From contig NZ_CP066783.1 in NCBI RefSeq assembly GCF_019186805.1, positions 4,043,501 to 4,107,500 on the forward strand: a DNA stretch of 64,000 nt, given 5' to 3'. Shown in pieces: positions 26,922 through 35,544 of the stretch. Under the pieces are notes generated by a model that saw only the letters and a list, made by a program, of their open reading frames with translations, was not told where the DNA came from and made no database searches. Both the position numbers and the translations under genes were made by a program. How positions within the stretch are numbered: the first letter of the stretch is position 1; each line of letters starts with the position of its first letter. This DNA is from Comamonas fluminis (GTDB lineage Bacteria; Pseudomonadota; Gammaproteobacteria; Burkholderiales; Burkholderiaceae_C).

Positions 26922-27796
26922 AGCGTCTCGGGTATGTCGATCTGGCCTTCAAAAACAAATTCTGCGGGGCCGGTCATGCGCACACGATCCTGCGCACCAC
27001 CTGCCCATTCAATGGTCAGCAAGCCGCCGCGGGTGTGCACATCCACTCGTGAATCCAGCAGCCCCCAGCCAATGCCTGCCACCACAGCGGCGCAGGCACC
27101 TGTGCCGCAGGCCAGTGTCTCGCCCGCGCCGCGTTCATAGACGCGCAGCTTCACTTCGCCACGGTTGATGATCTGCATGAAACCGGCATTCACGCGCTGC
27201 GGAAAACGCGCATGGCGCTCAATCAGCGGGCCATGCAGCTCGACGGGGGCGGTGTTTACGTCCTCCACAGTCTGCACGGCATGGGGGTTGCCCATGGAAA
27301 CAGGTGCTATCCATACAGTAGCAGCCTGCGCACCATCATCAAGGGCCAGAGGCCACTTTTGCGCAGATCCCAGCAATTCAGGCTGCAAGCTTTCGCTATT
27401 GAAAGGCACCTTGGCGGGGTTCAGCTCGGGCGCGCCCATATCGACGGTCACGCGGCCATTGCCATGAATTTCGGGGGCAATGACGCCCGACAGGGTCTGA
27501 ACCTTGATCACGCGCTTGTCGGTCAGCCCCTTGTCATGCACATAGCGGGCAAAGCAGCGCGCGCCATTGCCGCACTGCTCCACCTCGCCACCGTCGGCGT
27601 TGTGAATCACATATTCAAAGTCCAGCCCTTCGGCTGGCGCCGGGCGCACAGTCAGAATCTGGTCGGCACCCACACCGAAATGGCGGTTGGCCAGATAACG
27701 GTACTGAGCGGCGCTCAACCCCAGGCGGCCCTGTGTTTCGTCGAGCACGACAAAGTCATTGCCCGCGCCCTGCATCTTGGTAAAGCGAATCTGCAT
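26918..27796 (-). CDS. dapF: Diaminopimelate epimerase DapF
   Basis: DapF converts LL- to meso-diaminopimelate for lysine and peptidoglycan, the substrate of MurE in this window. I use the ATG at 27796 ([19 protein letters not shown], 292 residues); an ATG four codons earlier and a GTG at 27826 are alternatives. The catalytic cysteines are in [13 protein letters not shown] and [13 protein letters not shown], and VSMGNPHAV is present. The segment [19 protein letters not shown] is encoded by DNA that aligns with the AGCTATCA-type dispersed repeat, suggesting that an inserted repeat became coding sequence without breaking the frame. Confidence 0.97.
   Translation of the reverse strand: MQIRFTKMQGAGNDFVVLDETQGRLGLSAAQYRYLANRHFGVGADQILTVRPAPAEGLDFEYVIHNADGGEVEQCGNGARCFARYVHDKGLTDKRVIKVQTLSGVIAPEIHGNGRVTVDMGAPELNPAKVPFNSESLQPELLGSAQKWPLALDDGAQAATVWIAPVSMGNPHAVQTVEDVNTAPVELHGPLIERHARFPQRVNAGFMQIINRGEVKLRVYERGAGETLACGTGACAAVVAGIGWGLLDSRVDVHTRGGLLTIEWAGGAQDRVRMTGPAEFVFEGQIDIPETL
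27300..27372. repeat. AGCTATCA-type repeat absorbed into dapF
   Basis: On the coding strand the segment includes CCTCTGGCCCTTGATGATGG, then GCGCAGGCTGCTACTG and GGATAGCACC. This aligns with the intergenic copy at 20226 (CCCCTAGCGCTTGA, then GCGCTAGCAGCTATCA), with scattered substitutions. It lies in a variable surface part of DapF before VSMGNPH. The alignment was made by eye, and the repeat's usual form is from memory of related genomes. Confidence 0.5.
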
Positions 27797-27909
27797 GATG
27801 CCGGACATTATCGACGTATCCCGCACATCTGAGCAGCCTCATTACGCGGGCTGTGGCTGATTCAGCACCCTCTGCGTGCTGCTGCCGCACCTGTAGGCCT
27901 TGCCATTCC

Positions 27910-28437
27910 TCAGCGATAGAGTTTTTGCAGCAGGGCCATCAATTGCGCCTGCTCTTCAGCGCTGAGGTGGCTGAGCGAGGCCTGCTCGCTGGCCTTGAGC
28001 TGAGGCTCGGCCTGATCAACCAGCGCCCGCCCCTGCTCCGTCAGGTACAGGCCCATGGCGCGCCCGTCGTGCGGGTGGCGGCGGCGCTCCAGAAAGCCAC
28101 GCCGCATCATGGCGTCGATCATGCCCACCATATTGGGCGGCAGCACATCAAGCTGCTGACACAGCTGGCGCGAGGTGATGCCGGGGTTGCTGCCCACTAG
28201 CGAGAGCAGGGAAAACTCCACGATCTTGAGATCAAAGCCTTCCATGCATTTGACGAACACCCCCACCAGCGACAGCGATGCGCGGCGTGCGTTGTAGCCC
28301 AGCAAGGACTCCAGAAAGCTGGCATTGACCTGCTCTACCGCAAAGACCTCGGCCTCCTGCGCGTCAGGCAGGACGCGCTTGCGGCGCGTAGTGGTGACTT
28401 TGGGGGCGGCGGTTCCGACAGGCTGACGAGCGGGCAT
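27910..28437 (-). CDS. MarR family transcriptional regulator
   Basis: The 175-residue protein (ATG at 28437; a TTG-initiated frame extends 25 residues further) has a Lys/Arg-rich N-terminus. A winged-helix domain follows: LKIVEFSLLSLVGSNPGITSRQ in part, LPPNMVGMIDAM, then the wing RRRHPHDGRAMGLYLTEQG, which holds the MarR DxR-type signature. It is the last gene of the minus-strand catabolic cluster that starts at 36327. MarR proteins of hydroxycinnamate clusters such as HcaR and FerR act as repressors released by CoA thioesters, so this one is a candidate controller of the palindrome at 36351. The target is inferred. Confidence 0.9.
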   Translation of the reverse strand: MPARQPVGTAAPKVTTTRRKRVLPDAQEAEVFAVEQVNASFLESLLGYNARRASLSLVGVFVKCMEGFDLKIVEFSLLSLVGSNPGITSRQLCQQLDVLPPNMVGMIDAMMRRGFLERRRHPHDGRAMGLYLTEQGRALVDQAEPQLKASEQASLSHLSAEEQAQLMALLQKLYR

Positions 28438-28518
28438 GGAGGGCTTCAACTTCAGGAGCAAGAGATCGTTATCTTTGCTAGATTTTGCCGCTTTCGCGCG
28501 TTTTATGGGCAAAAATCG

Positions 28519-30282
28519 TCAATTCGCAGGTGTGAACGCCTGATTGCCGTGCACCAGTGACGCCTGCGTCCACTGCGCTTTCATCAGGTTCATGCGCCAG
28601 TCCATCTCGGGCAGGATGCGCTGCAGCACCTGCTTCAAAGGCCCCTGCCAGCGCGGTTGATCAGTGCCCGCTGTAGCTCCAATCTGCGCCCAGGCCCAGC
28701 CCATCAGCACCACGGCGATGCAGCGCAGATAGTCATCGGCCACACGCCAGGCCAGGGTATCGTCTTCCTTGCAGGCCTGCGCCAGCAGGGTGGTGAAGTA
28801 ACGCAACTGCGCCAGGCAGCGCAGCACTTCGGCGTCCAGCTGGCGGCCTGCATCCAGACTCTTGCGCAAAAGCAGCAGCCACTGGCCCATGGACTGCCCT
28901 CCATCGGGCAGCACCTTGCGCACCAGCAGGTCAATGGCCTGAATTTCGTTCGTGCCCTCATAAATCATGGCCACACGCGAGTCACGCACGATTTGCTCAA
29001 TGCCCCATTCGCGGATATAGCCGTGGCCGCCAAAGACCTGCAGGCAGGCGCTGGCACCTTCAAAAGCCTGCTGCGTCCATGCGGCCTTGAGCACGGGGGT
29101 GATGAGGCTACACCACTGCTGGGCCTGTTCACGCTCTCTGGCTGTTTCGGCGTGACGCGCCACGTCCAGATAGATGCCGGTCTGATAGGCCAGCACGCGG
29201 CCACCATCCACCCAGGCACGCTGCACATCCAGCGTGCGGGCAATGGCGGGATGTTCGATGATCAAATCCGCAGCATCGCCCGCGCCACGCGAGGCAGGCA
29301 CTGCGCCCGGGGCGCGCATCTGGCGGCGCTCCAGCGCATAGGCATGGGCTTTTTGCCAGGCGGCATCCAGCAGGCCAATGCCTTGCAGCGCCACATGCAG
29401 GCGCGCCGCATTCATCATCACAAACATGGCGTTCAGGCCCGCACCGGGCTTGCCAATCAGCCAGCCTGTGGCGGCGTCAAAGCGCATCACGCAGGTGGGG
29501 CTGCCATGCAGGCCCATTTTTTCCTCGATGCGTTCGCAGACCACGGTGTTGCGCGCTCCATCCGGCAGCACCTTGGGCACCAGAAACAGCGACAAGCCCT
29601 TGGGGCCAGCCGGTGCACCGGGCAGGCGGGCCAGCACCAGATGAACAATGTTCTCGGTCAAGTCATGCTCGCCGCCCGAGATAAAAATCTTGCCGCCAGT
29701 GATCTGGTAGCGCTCGCCCAGCGCGGATTCACCCGCAGAAACAGCCTGCGTGCGCACCATACCCAGATCGCTGCCCGCATGCGCTTCCGTCAGGCACATG
29801 GTGGCCAGCCATTCGCCACTGGCAACTTTAGGCAGATAAGCCGCCTTCAGCGCATCGCTGCCATGGTGCTTGAGGCACTCATACGCACCATGCAGCAGGC
29901 CTGGCGCCATGGTCCAGCCATGGTTGGCCGCACTCAGCCATTCGTAGAGCACGCCTTCCAGCACCCAGGGCAGGCCCTGACCGCCATCTTCCTCAGCGCA
30001 AGCCAGTGCGGGCCAGCCTGCCTGCCAGAAGTCCTGGTAAGCCGCAGCAAAACCCGGCGGCACGGTCACCTTGCCTGCTGCAAACTGCGCGCCCACCTCA
30101 TCGCCTTCACGCGACAGCGGAGCCACCACATCGCCCACCCACTTGCCCGCCTCGTCCAGCACCTGCTGCATCAAAGCCTTGTCGGTGGCGGCGTGCGCTG
30201 GCAAATGCTGCAGCTGCTCATCAGCCTTGAGCACATCGAAAAGAAGAAACGCGTTATCGGCACTGGTAGGCAAATAGGACAT
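28519..30282 (-). CDS. Acyl-CoA dehydrogenase (long form with C-terminal extension)
   Basis: This is a flavin-dependent dehydrogenase introducing an alpha-beta double bond into an acyl-CoA. I use the ATG at 30282 (MSYLPTSADNAFLLFDVL, 587 residues); the open frame upstream runs through a repeat and is not likely coding. Motifs are MCLTEAHAGSDLGMVRT (FAD contact), KIFISGGEHDLTENIVH, GLHGSPTCVMRFD, and the C-terminal-domain QVFGGHGYIREWGIEQIVRD followed by RVAMIYEGTNEIQ. The extra 100-residue C-terminus matches the long subfamily that includes DmdC-type enzymes. In the cluster it could oxidise a dihydro-phenylpropenoyl-CoA, as HcaD does. The substrate is inferred from context. Confidence 0.92.
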   Translation of the reverse strand: MSYLPTSADNAFLLFDVLKADEQLQHLPAHAATDKALMQQVLDEAGKWVGDVVAPLSREGDEVGAQFAAGKVTVPPGFAAAYQDFWQAGWPALACAEEDGGQGLPWVLEGVLYEWLSAANHGWTMAPGLLHGAYECLKHHGSDALKAAYLPKVASGEWLATMCLTEAHAGSDLGMVRTQAVSAGESALGERYQITGGKIFISGGEHDLTENIVHLVLARLPGAPAGPKGLSLFLVPKVLPDGARNTVVCERIEEKMGLHGSPTCVMRFDAATGWLIGKPGAGLNAMFVMMNAARLHVALQGIGLLDAAWQKAHAYALERRQMRAPGAVPASRGAGDAADLIIEHPAIARTLDVQRAWVDGGRVLAYQTGIYLDVARHAETAREREQAQQWCSLITPVLKAAWTQQAFEGASACLQVFGGHGYIREWGIEQIVRDSRVAMIYEGTNEIQAIDLLVRKVLPDGGQSMGQWLLLLRKSLDAGRQLDAEVLRCLAQLRYFTTLLAQACKEDDTLAWRVADDYLRCIAVVLMGWAWAQIGATAGTDQPRWQGPLKQVLQRILPEMDWRMNLMKAQWTQASLVHGNQAFTPAN

Positions 30283-30359
30283 AAAAAAACCGCGACAGCA
30301 ATCAAAGATAGGAGAAGGGGGCAACCGAATAAGCACTGACGTATGCCATCGGGGAATCG

Positions 30360-30459
30360 GGGGCGCCCAGCAAGGGCCGCCCCGCAGCGATGGCGCCGTC
30401 CCCCTCCCGCATTGCGAAGCAAAGCGAGAGAGGGGGAAGCCGCGAAGCGGCTCAGGGGG
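30360..30459 (-). repeat. 3'-end structured repeat, copy C
   Basis: Starts CCCCCTGAGCCGCTTCGCGGCTTCC on the minus strand (first 13 bases shared with other copies) 9 nt after the stop of the first Bug gene. The first hairpin has different bases from copies A and B but keeps pairing (GAGCCGC/GCGGCTT). It lies between the Bug gene and the acyl-CoA dehydrogenase gene. Confidence 0.85.
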
Positions 30460-30467
30460 TGACTCGA

Positions 30468-31475
30468 TCAACTCTCTGCAGTAAAGCCGATTTGCTTGAC
30501 CAGCGGCCCCCAGCGCTCAAACTCTGCCTGCTGCGAGCGGGCCATTTCCTCTGGCGTGGAGCTGGTGGCAATCAGGCCCACCACACCCACGCTTTCCTTG
30601 AGCGCATCGCTCTTGAGCGCTGCTGTGATGGCCGCATGGGCACGCTGGCGCACCTCCAGTGGCGTCTTGGCGTTGGCGTAGAAGCCAAACCACTCTTCAG
30701 CCGTCAGGTCGGCAAAGCCCTGCTCGGAAAACGTGGGTACATTGGGCAGATAGGGGTTGCGCTGTGGGCCGCTGGTGGCCAGCACGCGCAGCTTGCCTGC
30801 CTTGTAGTAGCTCAGGAAGTCACCGCTTGGGCCCATGACGGCGGCAATCTGGCCACCGGCCAGATCAGACACCGCAGGCGCCGTGCCGCGATACGGCACA
30901 TGGCTAAGCTTGATGCCCGAGCGCAGGCTGAGCAGCGAGCCCAGCAGGTGCGGCTGCGTACCCGCGCCGGGGCTGCCAAAGCTGGCCTTGTCGAGGTTGT
31001 TCTTGCACCAGGCCAGAAAGTCCTTGAGCGTCTTGACCTCGGCAGGCACAGCCGGGCCTACCGCCAGGCCGTGGTGCATGATGGCACCGATTGAAATCGG
31101 CTCGAAGTCCTTTGCCTGATAGGTCAGCTTGCTATAGATATGGGGGTAGATGGAGAAGGCCGACACCTGCGACAGCACGATGACCGAGCCATCACCCACA
31201 GCGTTGCGCAAGCTTTCCAGCGCGATACGGCCACCAGCGCCGGGCTTGTTTTCCACCACGCCCATGTTCTTGGTATAGCTGGTGCCACCCATTTTTTCGG
31301 CCACACGGCGAGCCACCGAGTCACCCGCGCTGCCTGCCGGGAAGCCGTACAGAATGCGCACCTGCTCCAGCGGGCCACCGCCCTGTGCGTAGGCGCTGCG
31401 GCTGGCGATGCCGCCGAAGGCAGCCAGCGCGGCACCAGCACTCAGGCTTTTGACGAAATTACGACGATCTTGCAT
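30468..31475 (-). CDS. Bug/TctC-type extracytoplasmic solute receptor (copy 1)
   Basis: This is a periplasmic binding protein of the tripartite tricarboxylate transporter family. The 335-residue protein has a twin-arginine-like export signal (MQDRRNFVKSLSAG then ASRSAYAQ as the cleavage region). The mature protein has the family motifs RILYGFPAGSAGDSVARR, NKPGAGGRIALE, and VPYRGTAPAVSDLAGGQI. The start follows AGAGGAGACAAAC. It is about 90 percent identical, with no gaps by my alignment, to the gene directly upstream. No TctA/TctB membrane genes are nearby, as is usual for orphan Bug receptors. Uptake of a carboxylic or aromatic acid for the cluster is inferred. Confidence 0.93.
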   Translation of the reverse strand: MQDRRNFVKSLSAGAALAAFGGIASRSAYAQGGGPLEQVRILYGFPAGSAGDSVARRVAEKMGGTSYTKNMGVVENKPGAGGRIALESLRNAVGDGSVIVLSQVSAFSIYPHIYSKLTYQAKDFEPISIGAIMHHGLAVGPAVPAEVKTLKDFLAWCKNNLDKASFGSPGAGTQPHLLGSLLSLRSGIKLSHVPYRGTAPAVSDLAGGQIAAVMGPSGDFLSYYKAGKLRVLATSGPQRNPYLPNVPTFSEQGFADLTAEEWFGFYANAKTPLEVRQRAHAAITAALKSDALKESVGVVGLIATSSTPEEMARSQQAEFERWGPLVKQIGFTAES

Positions 31476-31584
31476 GTTTGTCTCCTCTAGATTTTTTGAA
31501 ATGCAGGCTACGGCCTGTCTTGAAATTCTCAGCCCCTGCCACCTGACCGGGGACTGAAGTGTGCACGCGATTCAGCCCTTGATT

Positions 31585-32592
31585 TCAGGAGTCGCCGGTA
31601 AAGCCGATTTGCTTGACCAATGCGCCCCAGCGCTCGTACTCAGCCTGCTGCGAGCGCGCCATTTCCTCGGGGGTTGAGCTGGTAGCAATCAGGCCCACCA
31701 CCCCCAGACTTTCCTTGAGCGCATCGCTCTTGAGAGCCGTCGTGATCGCCGCATGGGCACGCTGGCGCACCTCTGCAGGTGTCTTGGCATTGGCATAGAA
31801 GCCAAACCACTCCTCAGCTGTCAGATCGGCAAAACCCTGCTCGGCAAACGTGGGAACACTCTGCAGATAGGGATTGCGCTGTGGGCCACTGGTGGCCAGT
31901 ACACGCAGCTTGCCCGCCTTGTGATAACTCAGATAGTCGCCGCAAGGGCCCATGATGGCGGCAATCTGGCCGCCAGCCACGTCCGAGACCCCGGGCGCCA
32001 TCCCCCGATACGGCGCATGGCTGAGCTTGACGCCCGAGCGCAGGCTCAGCAGCGCGCCCAGCAAATGGGGCTGGCTGCCTGCACCGGGGCTGCCAAAGCT
32101 GGCCTTATCGGGGTTGCTCTTGCACCATGCCAGAAAATCCTTGAGCGTCTTGACATCGGCAGGCACAGCAGGCCCTACGGCCAGACCGTGGTGCATGATG
32201 GCGCCAATCGAAATCGGCTCGAAGTCCTTGGCCTGATAGCTGAGCTTGCTATAGATATGGGGATAGATGGAAAAAGCCGAGACCTGTGACAGCGCAATCA
32301 CCGAGCCATCGCTCGCGGCGTTGCGCAAGCTTTCCAGCGCGATGCGGCCACCGGCGCCGGGCTTGTTTTCCACCACGCCCATGTTCTTGGTGTAGCTGCT
32401 GCCTCCGATTTTTTCAGACACACGGCGCGCAACCGAATCTCCCGCGCTCCCCGCAGGGAAGCCGTACAGAATGCGCACCTGATCCAGCGGACCAGCGCCC
32501 TGTGCATAGGCGCTGCGGCTGGCGATGCCGCCGAACGCTGCCAGCGCAGCGCCAGCACTCAGGCTTTTGACGAAATTGCGACGACCTTGCAT
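31585..32592 (-). CDS. Bug/TctC-type extracytoplasmic solute receptor (copy 2)
   Basis: This is a tandem paralogue of the gene downstream. The ATG at 32592 is chosen because it follows GAGGAG and lines up with the start of copy 1; the longer frame reaches into a repeat. The 335-residue protein has the same signal (MQGRRNFVKSLSAG) and the same motifs. By my count it has about 34 substitutions against copy 1, mostly conservative, spread along the protein, including S to C in MGPCGD and Y to H in SYHKAGK. The two may bind related ligands such as differently substituted aromatic acids; that is inference. Confidence 0.93.
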   Translation of the reverse strand: MQGRRNFVKSLSAGAALAAFGGIASRSAYAQGAGPLDQVRILYGFPAGSAGDSVARRVSEKIGGSSYTKNMGVVENKPGAGGRIALESLRNAASDGSVIALSQVSAFSIYPHIYSKLSYQAKDFEPISIGAIMHHGLAVGPAVPADVKTLKDFLAWCKSNPDKASFGSPGAGSQPHLLGALLSLRSGVKLSHAPYRGMAPGVSDVAGGQIAAIMGPCGDYLSYHKAGKLRVLATSGPQRNPYLQSVPTFAEQGFADLTAEEWFGFYANAKTPAEVRQRAHAAITTALKSDALKESLGVVGLIATSSTPEEMARSQQAEYERWGALVKQIGFTGDS

Positions 32593-32652
32593 GACTTGTC
32601 TCCTCTTAGGAATAGGCGGACTCTGCGGTCCTGTGAAATCAATCAATACCTG

Positions 32653-32786
32653 TCTCAATCTTTGGCGCCGCCCCGGCTCTGGCACTCTCCAAGCCAGAGA
32701 CACCAAGCAAGGGCCGCCCCGCAGCGATGGTGTCGTCCCCCTCAGGGGGAAGGCGCGGGGCCGCCCAGGCGGAGCGCCTCAGGGGG
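32653..32786 (-). repeat. 3'-end structured repeat, copy D
   Basis: Starts CCCCCTGAGGCGC on the minus strand 3 nt after the SDR stop. The first stem is longer than in the other copies and enclosed by GGCGC/GCGCC arms, and the second is CCCCCTGAGGGGG. The tail GCCAAAGATTGAGACA corresponds to GCCAGTTTTTGAGAG in copy B. It lies between the SDR gene and the second Bug gene. Confidence 0.85.
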
Positions 32787-32789
32787 CAC

Positions 32790-33557
32790 TCATCTAGGAC
32801 TCATCCGCAGCGCCCCATCCAGACGAATCACTTCGCCATTGAGGTGATCGTTGTGCACGATATGTACGGCCAGATCGGCAAACTCCGAAGGCTTGCCCAG
32901 TCGCGACGGGAAGGGAATCGATGCTGCCAGCGACTGCTGCACAGGCTCAGGCAATTCCTGCATCAGTGGCGTGGCAAACAGCCCCGGCGCCACGGTGCAG
33001 ACACGAATGCCGTGCTGGGCCAGGTCGCGTGCCATGGGCAGCGTCATGCCCACCAGCCCACCCTTGGATGCGCTGTACGCCTGCTGGCCCACCTGTCCAT
33101 CAAACGCGGCCACCGATGCGGTGTAGAGAATCACGCCACGCGCACCGTCTTCCAGACCGGGCAGCTTGGCGCAACGTGCGGCAAACAGGCGGGTCATGTT
33201 GTAGCTGCCGATCAGGTTGACGCGAATCACGCGCTCAAAATCTTCCAGCGGCGCGGGCTCGCCATCACGGCCAATCACGCGCTTGGCCGTGCCAATGCCA
33301 GCCACATTCATCAAAATGCGCGCATCGCCGCCCCAGTGCGAGCGGATGGCATCCAGCGCCGCTGTCACGCTGGATGTGTCGCAGATATCGCATTCCAGCG
33401 CCAGCCCGCCAATGTCCGCAGCCACGGCTTTGGCCTTGTCCAGTTGGCGGTCCAGCACCGCCACTCTGGCGCCCGCAGCGGCCAGCGCCCGGGCCGTGGC
33501 CTCGCCCAGCCCGGAGGCGCCGCCGGTGACAATGGCAATCTGTTCCTGAACTTGCAT
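32790..33557 (-). CDS. SDR family oxidoreductase (3-hydroxyacyl-CoA dehydrogenase-like)
   Basis: This is an NAD(P)-dependent short-chain dehydrogenase of 255 residues. The nucleotide loop is VTGGASGLGEATARAL (about residues 10-25), with DR after the second strand suggesting NAD preference. The catalytic residues are in SVAAFDGQVGQQAYSASKGG (Ser, Tyr, Lys). The overall pattern resembles HSD10/type II 3-hydroxyacyl-CoA dehydrogenases. With the crotonase and acyl-CoA dehydrogenase of the cluster it would supply the third beta-oxidation step. It lies 44 nt downstream of fcs. Confidence 0.9.
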   Translation of the reverse strand: MQVQEQIAIVTGGASGLGEATARALAAAGARVAVLDRQLDKAKAVAADIGGLALECDICDTSSVTAALDAIRSHWGGDARILMNVAGIGTAKRVIGRDGEPAPLEDFERVIRVNLIGSYNMTRLFAARCAKLPGLEDGARGVILYTASVAAFDGQVGQQAYSASKGGLVGMTLPMARDLAQHGIRVCTVAPGLFATPLMQELPEPVQQSLAASIPFPSRLGKPSEFADLAVHIVHNDHLNGEVIRLDGALRMSPR

Positions 33558-33601
33558 TTCGCTATCCTTTTAAAAGCTTCTCGCGCTTATTGGTATTGCG
33601 C

Positions 33602-35506
33602 TTAGGCCAGATTTGGCTTCAAAACATGGGGCAGGTTTTCGGCATACAGCCCCTGCACCACATCGGCACGGTGCTGCAGCACGGCGCGCTGATTGATGGA
33701 GCCTTTGTCCGTCACCTCACCCAGATCCAGAGAAGGTGCGCGGGTGGATGCCACGGCACGCGCAATGCGTGTGGCGCTGCCGGTGGCGGTTTGCGCCAGC
33801 TGGTTGAGCACGGCTTGCAGATGCTGCTGCACAGGCGCGCTGTGCATGATCTGCTCCAGCGTGGCATCTGAGCCCAGGCCGCTGAGCGCAGCGCAGGCAG
33901 GCGTGCCAAAGATGATGGCGCCCACTTCCTTGCGGTCCAGACCGGTCACCACCACGTCCTGGATATAGGGCGCACCAGCGTGAATGATCCTGGCGCGCAG
34001 CGGCCCTACGTTGACAAAGGTGCCTGTGGCCAGCTTGAAGTCTTCGGCAATGCGGCCATCAAAACGCAGGCCCTGATGGTGGTCCTGCACATCACGCCAC
34101 TGCACAGCATCACCAGTGCGGAAAAAGCCTTCTTCGTCAAAAGCCTCGGCCGTGGCCTCAGGTGCGCGCCAGTAGCCGGGCGTGACATTGGGGCCGCGAT
34201 AACGCACTTCCAGCTTGCCATCGACAGGCGCCAGCTTCAGCTCCAGCCCCGGCACGGGCACCCCCAGATCGCCAGAGCGCACGTCGGTGCGGTTGATGAA
34301 CAGGGCCGATGGCGAGGACTCCGTCATACCCAGGCCCGTGCCCATCACAATACGCTCGCCACATTCGACCTCCTGCGTGCGATGCAGGCTGTCCCACACC
34401 GGCTGCGCCAGCGAGGCCCCGGCATAGAAGAACATCTTGACCTTCTTGAGCAGGCTGGCGCGCAGCACGGCGTCCTCTTCCATGGCGCGGGCAATGTATT
34501 CAAAGCCCGTGGGCACGTTGAAGTACACGGTGGGCGAGATTTCGCGCAGATTGCGCAGCGTCTCAGCAATGCCTGCAGCGGTGGGCTTGCCTTCGTCGAT
34601 ATAGACCGTGCCGCCGTGGTACAGCGCCAGACCAATGTTCTTGTTGCCACCAAAAGTGTGGTTCCACGGCAGCCAGTCCACCAGCACGGGCGGGCCTTTG
34701 ACCATATCGGGCATGGTCTGTGCAATCTGCTGCTGGTTGGCGCACCACATGCCATGGGTGTTGATGACGGCCTTGGGCAGCTTGGTCGAGCCCGAGGTAA
34801 ACAGAAATTTGGTGATGGTGTCCGGCCCCGTGGCCTGCATGGCAGCATCGGCCTCGGGTGTGGGTTGCGTGGCCAGCAAATCGGCCATCAGCGTATGCGC
34901 TGTCGCATCCGCTGCACCTTTGCGATAGACCACTTCGCAGCCCGCAGGCAGAACGGCCCGCACAGCCTTGTCGTAGCGTGCGGCATCGCTGGCAAAGATC
35001 AGGCCAGGGGTCAGCGTATTCACCACATGGCGCAGCTTGGCGTAGTCGGAGCTGACCAGCGAGTACGCGGTCGAGGCCGAGCAGTAAGGCACACCGGCAT
35101 ACAGACAGCCCATGGCCAGCATGGCGTGGTCCAGATCGTTTTCGCTGAGGATGATGACTGGGCGCTCTGCCGACAGTTTTCTCTCCACCAGCGCCTGCGC
35201 AATGCTGCGTGCGGCGGCCAGCGTCTGGGCATAGCTGATGTGCTTCCAGTCGCCCGTGCTGCCATCGGCCAGGCGCACGCGCTGGGCGATAAAGGTTTGA
35301 TCGGGCGTGGCCTGCGCCCAGTGCACCAGCCTGTCCGTCATGCGCTGCGCATGGGGGGCCAGATCCTGATCGGCGCGGGCGTAGAAAACGCCGCCCTCTC
35401 CCTCGCTCACCAGGATGTGGGCCACCCCAAATTCCAGCGCACGGTACCTGGGGCTTGTGCCCTCTTCTGTCTGCTCAACCCGCATGGCTGTGTCTGTCTC
35501 CTGCAT
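33602..35506 (-). CDS. fcs: Feruloyl-CoA synthase (hydroxycinnamate--CoA ligase)
   Basis: This enzyme activates ferulate, coumarate or a similar phenylpropenoic acid to its CoA thioester with ATP. I use the ATG at 35506, which has GGAG upstream; the open frame continues into the crotonase gene but without support. The 634-residue protein has the AMP-binding loop FTSGSTKLPKAVINTHG, WLPWNHTFGG, YFNVPTGFE, the adenylate-site GTGLGMTESSP, and a C-terminal region with GEVTDKGSINQRAVL, typical of Fcs rather than of general acyl-CoA ligases. The exact aromatic substrate cannot be read from sequence. Confidence 0.88.
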   Translation of the reverse strand: MQETDTAMRVEQTEEGTSPRYRALEFGVAHILVSEGEGGVFYARADQDLAPHAQRMTDRLVHWAQATPDQTFIAQRVRLADGSTGDWKHISYAQTLAAARSIAQALVERKLSAERPVIILSENDLDHAMLAMGCLYAGVPYCSASTAYSLVSSDYAKLRHVVNTLTPGLIFASDAARYDKAVRAVLPAGCEVVYRKGAADATAHTLMADLLATQPTPEADAAMQATGPDTITKFLFTSGSTKLPKAVINTHGMWCANQQQIAQTMPDMVKGPPVLVDWLPWNHTFGGNKNIGLALYHGGTVYIDEGKPTAAGIAETLRNLREISPTVYFNVPTGFEYIARAMEEDAVLRASLLKKVKMFFYAGASLAQPVWDSLHRTQEVECGERIVMGTGLGMTESSPSALFINRTDVRSGDLGVPVPGLELKLAPVDGKLEVRYRGPNVTPGYWRAPEATAEAFDEEGFFRTGDAVQWRDVQDHHQGLRFDGRIAEDFKLATGTFVNVGPLRARIIHAGAPYIQDVVVTGLDRKEVGAIIFGTPACAALSGLGSDATLEQIMHSAPVQQHLQAVLNQLAQTATGSATRIARAVASTRAPSLDLGEVTDKGSINQRAVLQHRADVVQGLYAENLPHVLKPNLA

Positions 35507-35544
35507 GGTCTTTGTCTCCACCTCTTGGTTGTGATGCGCCAGGT

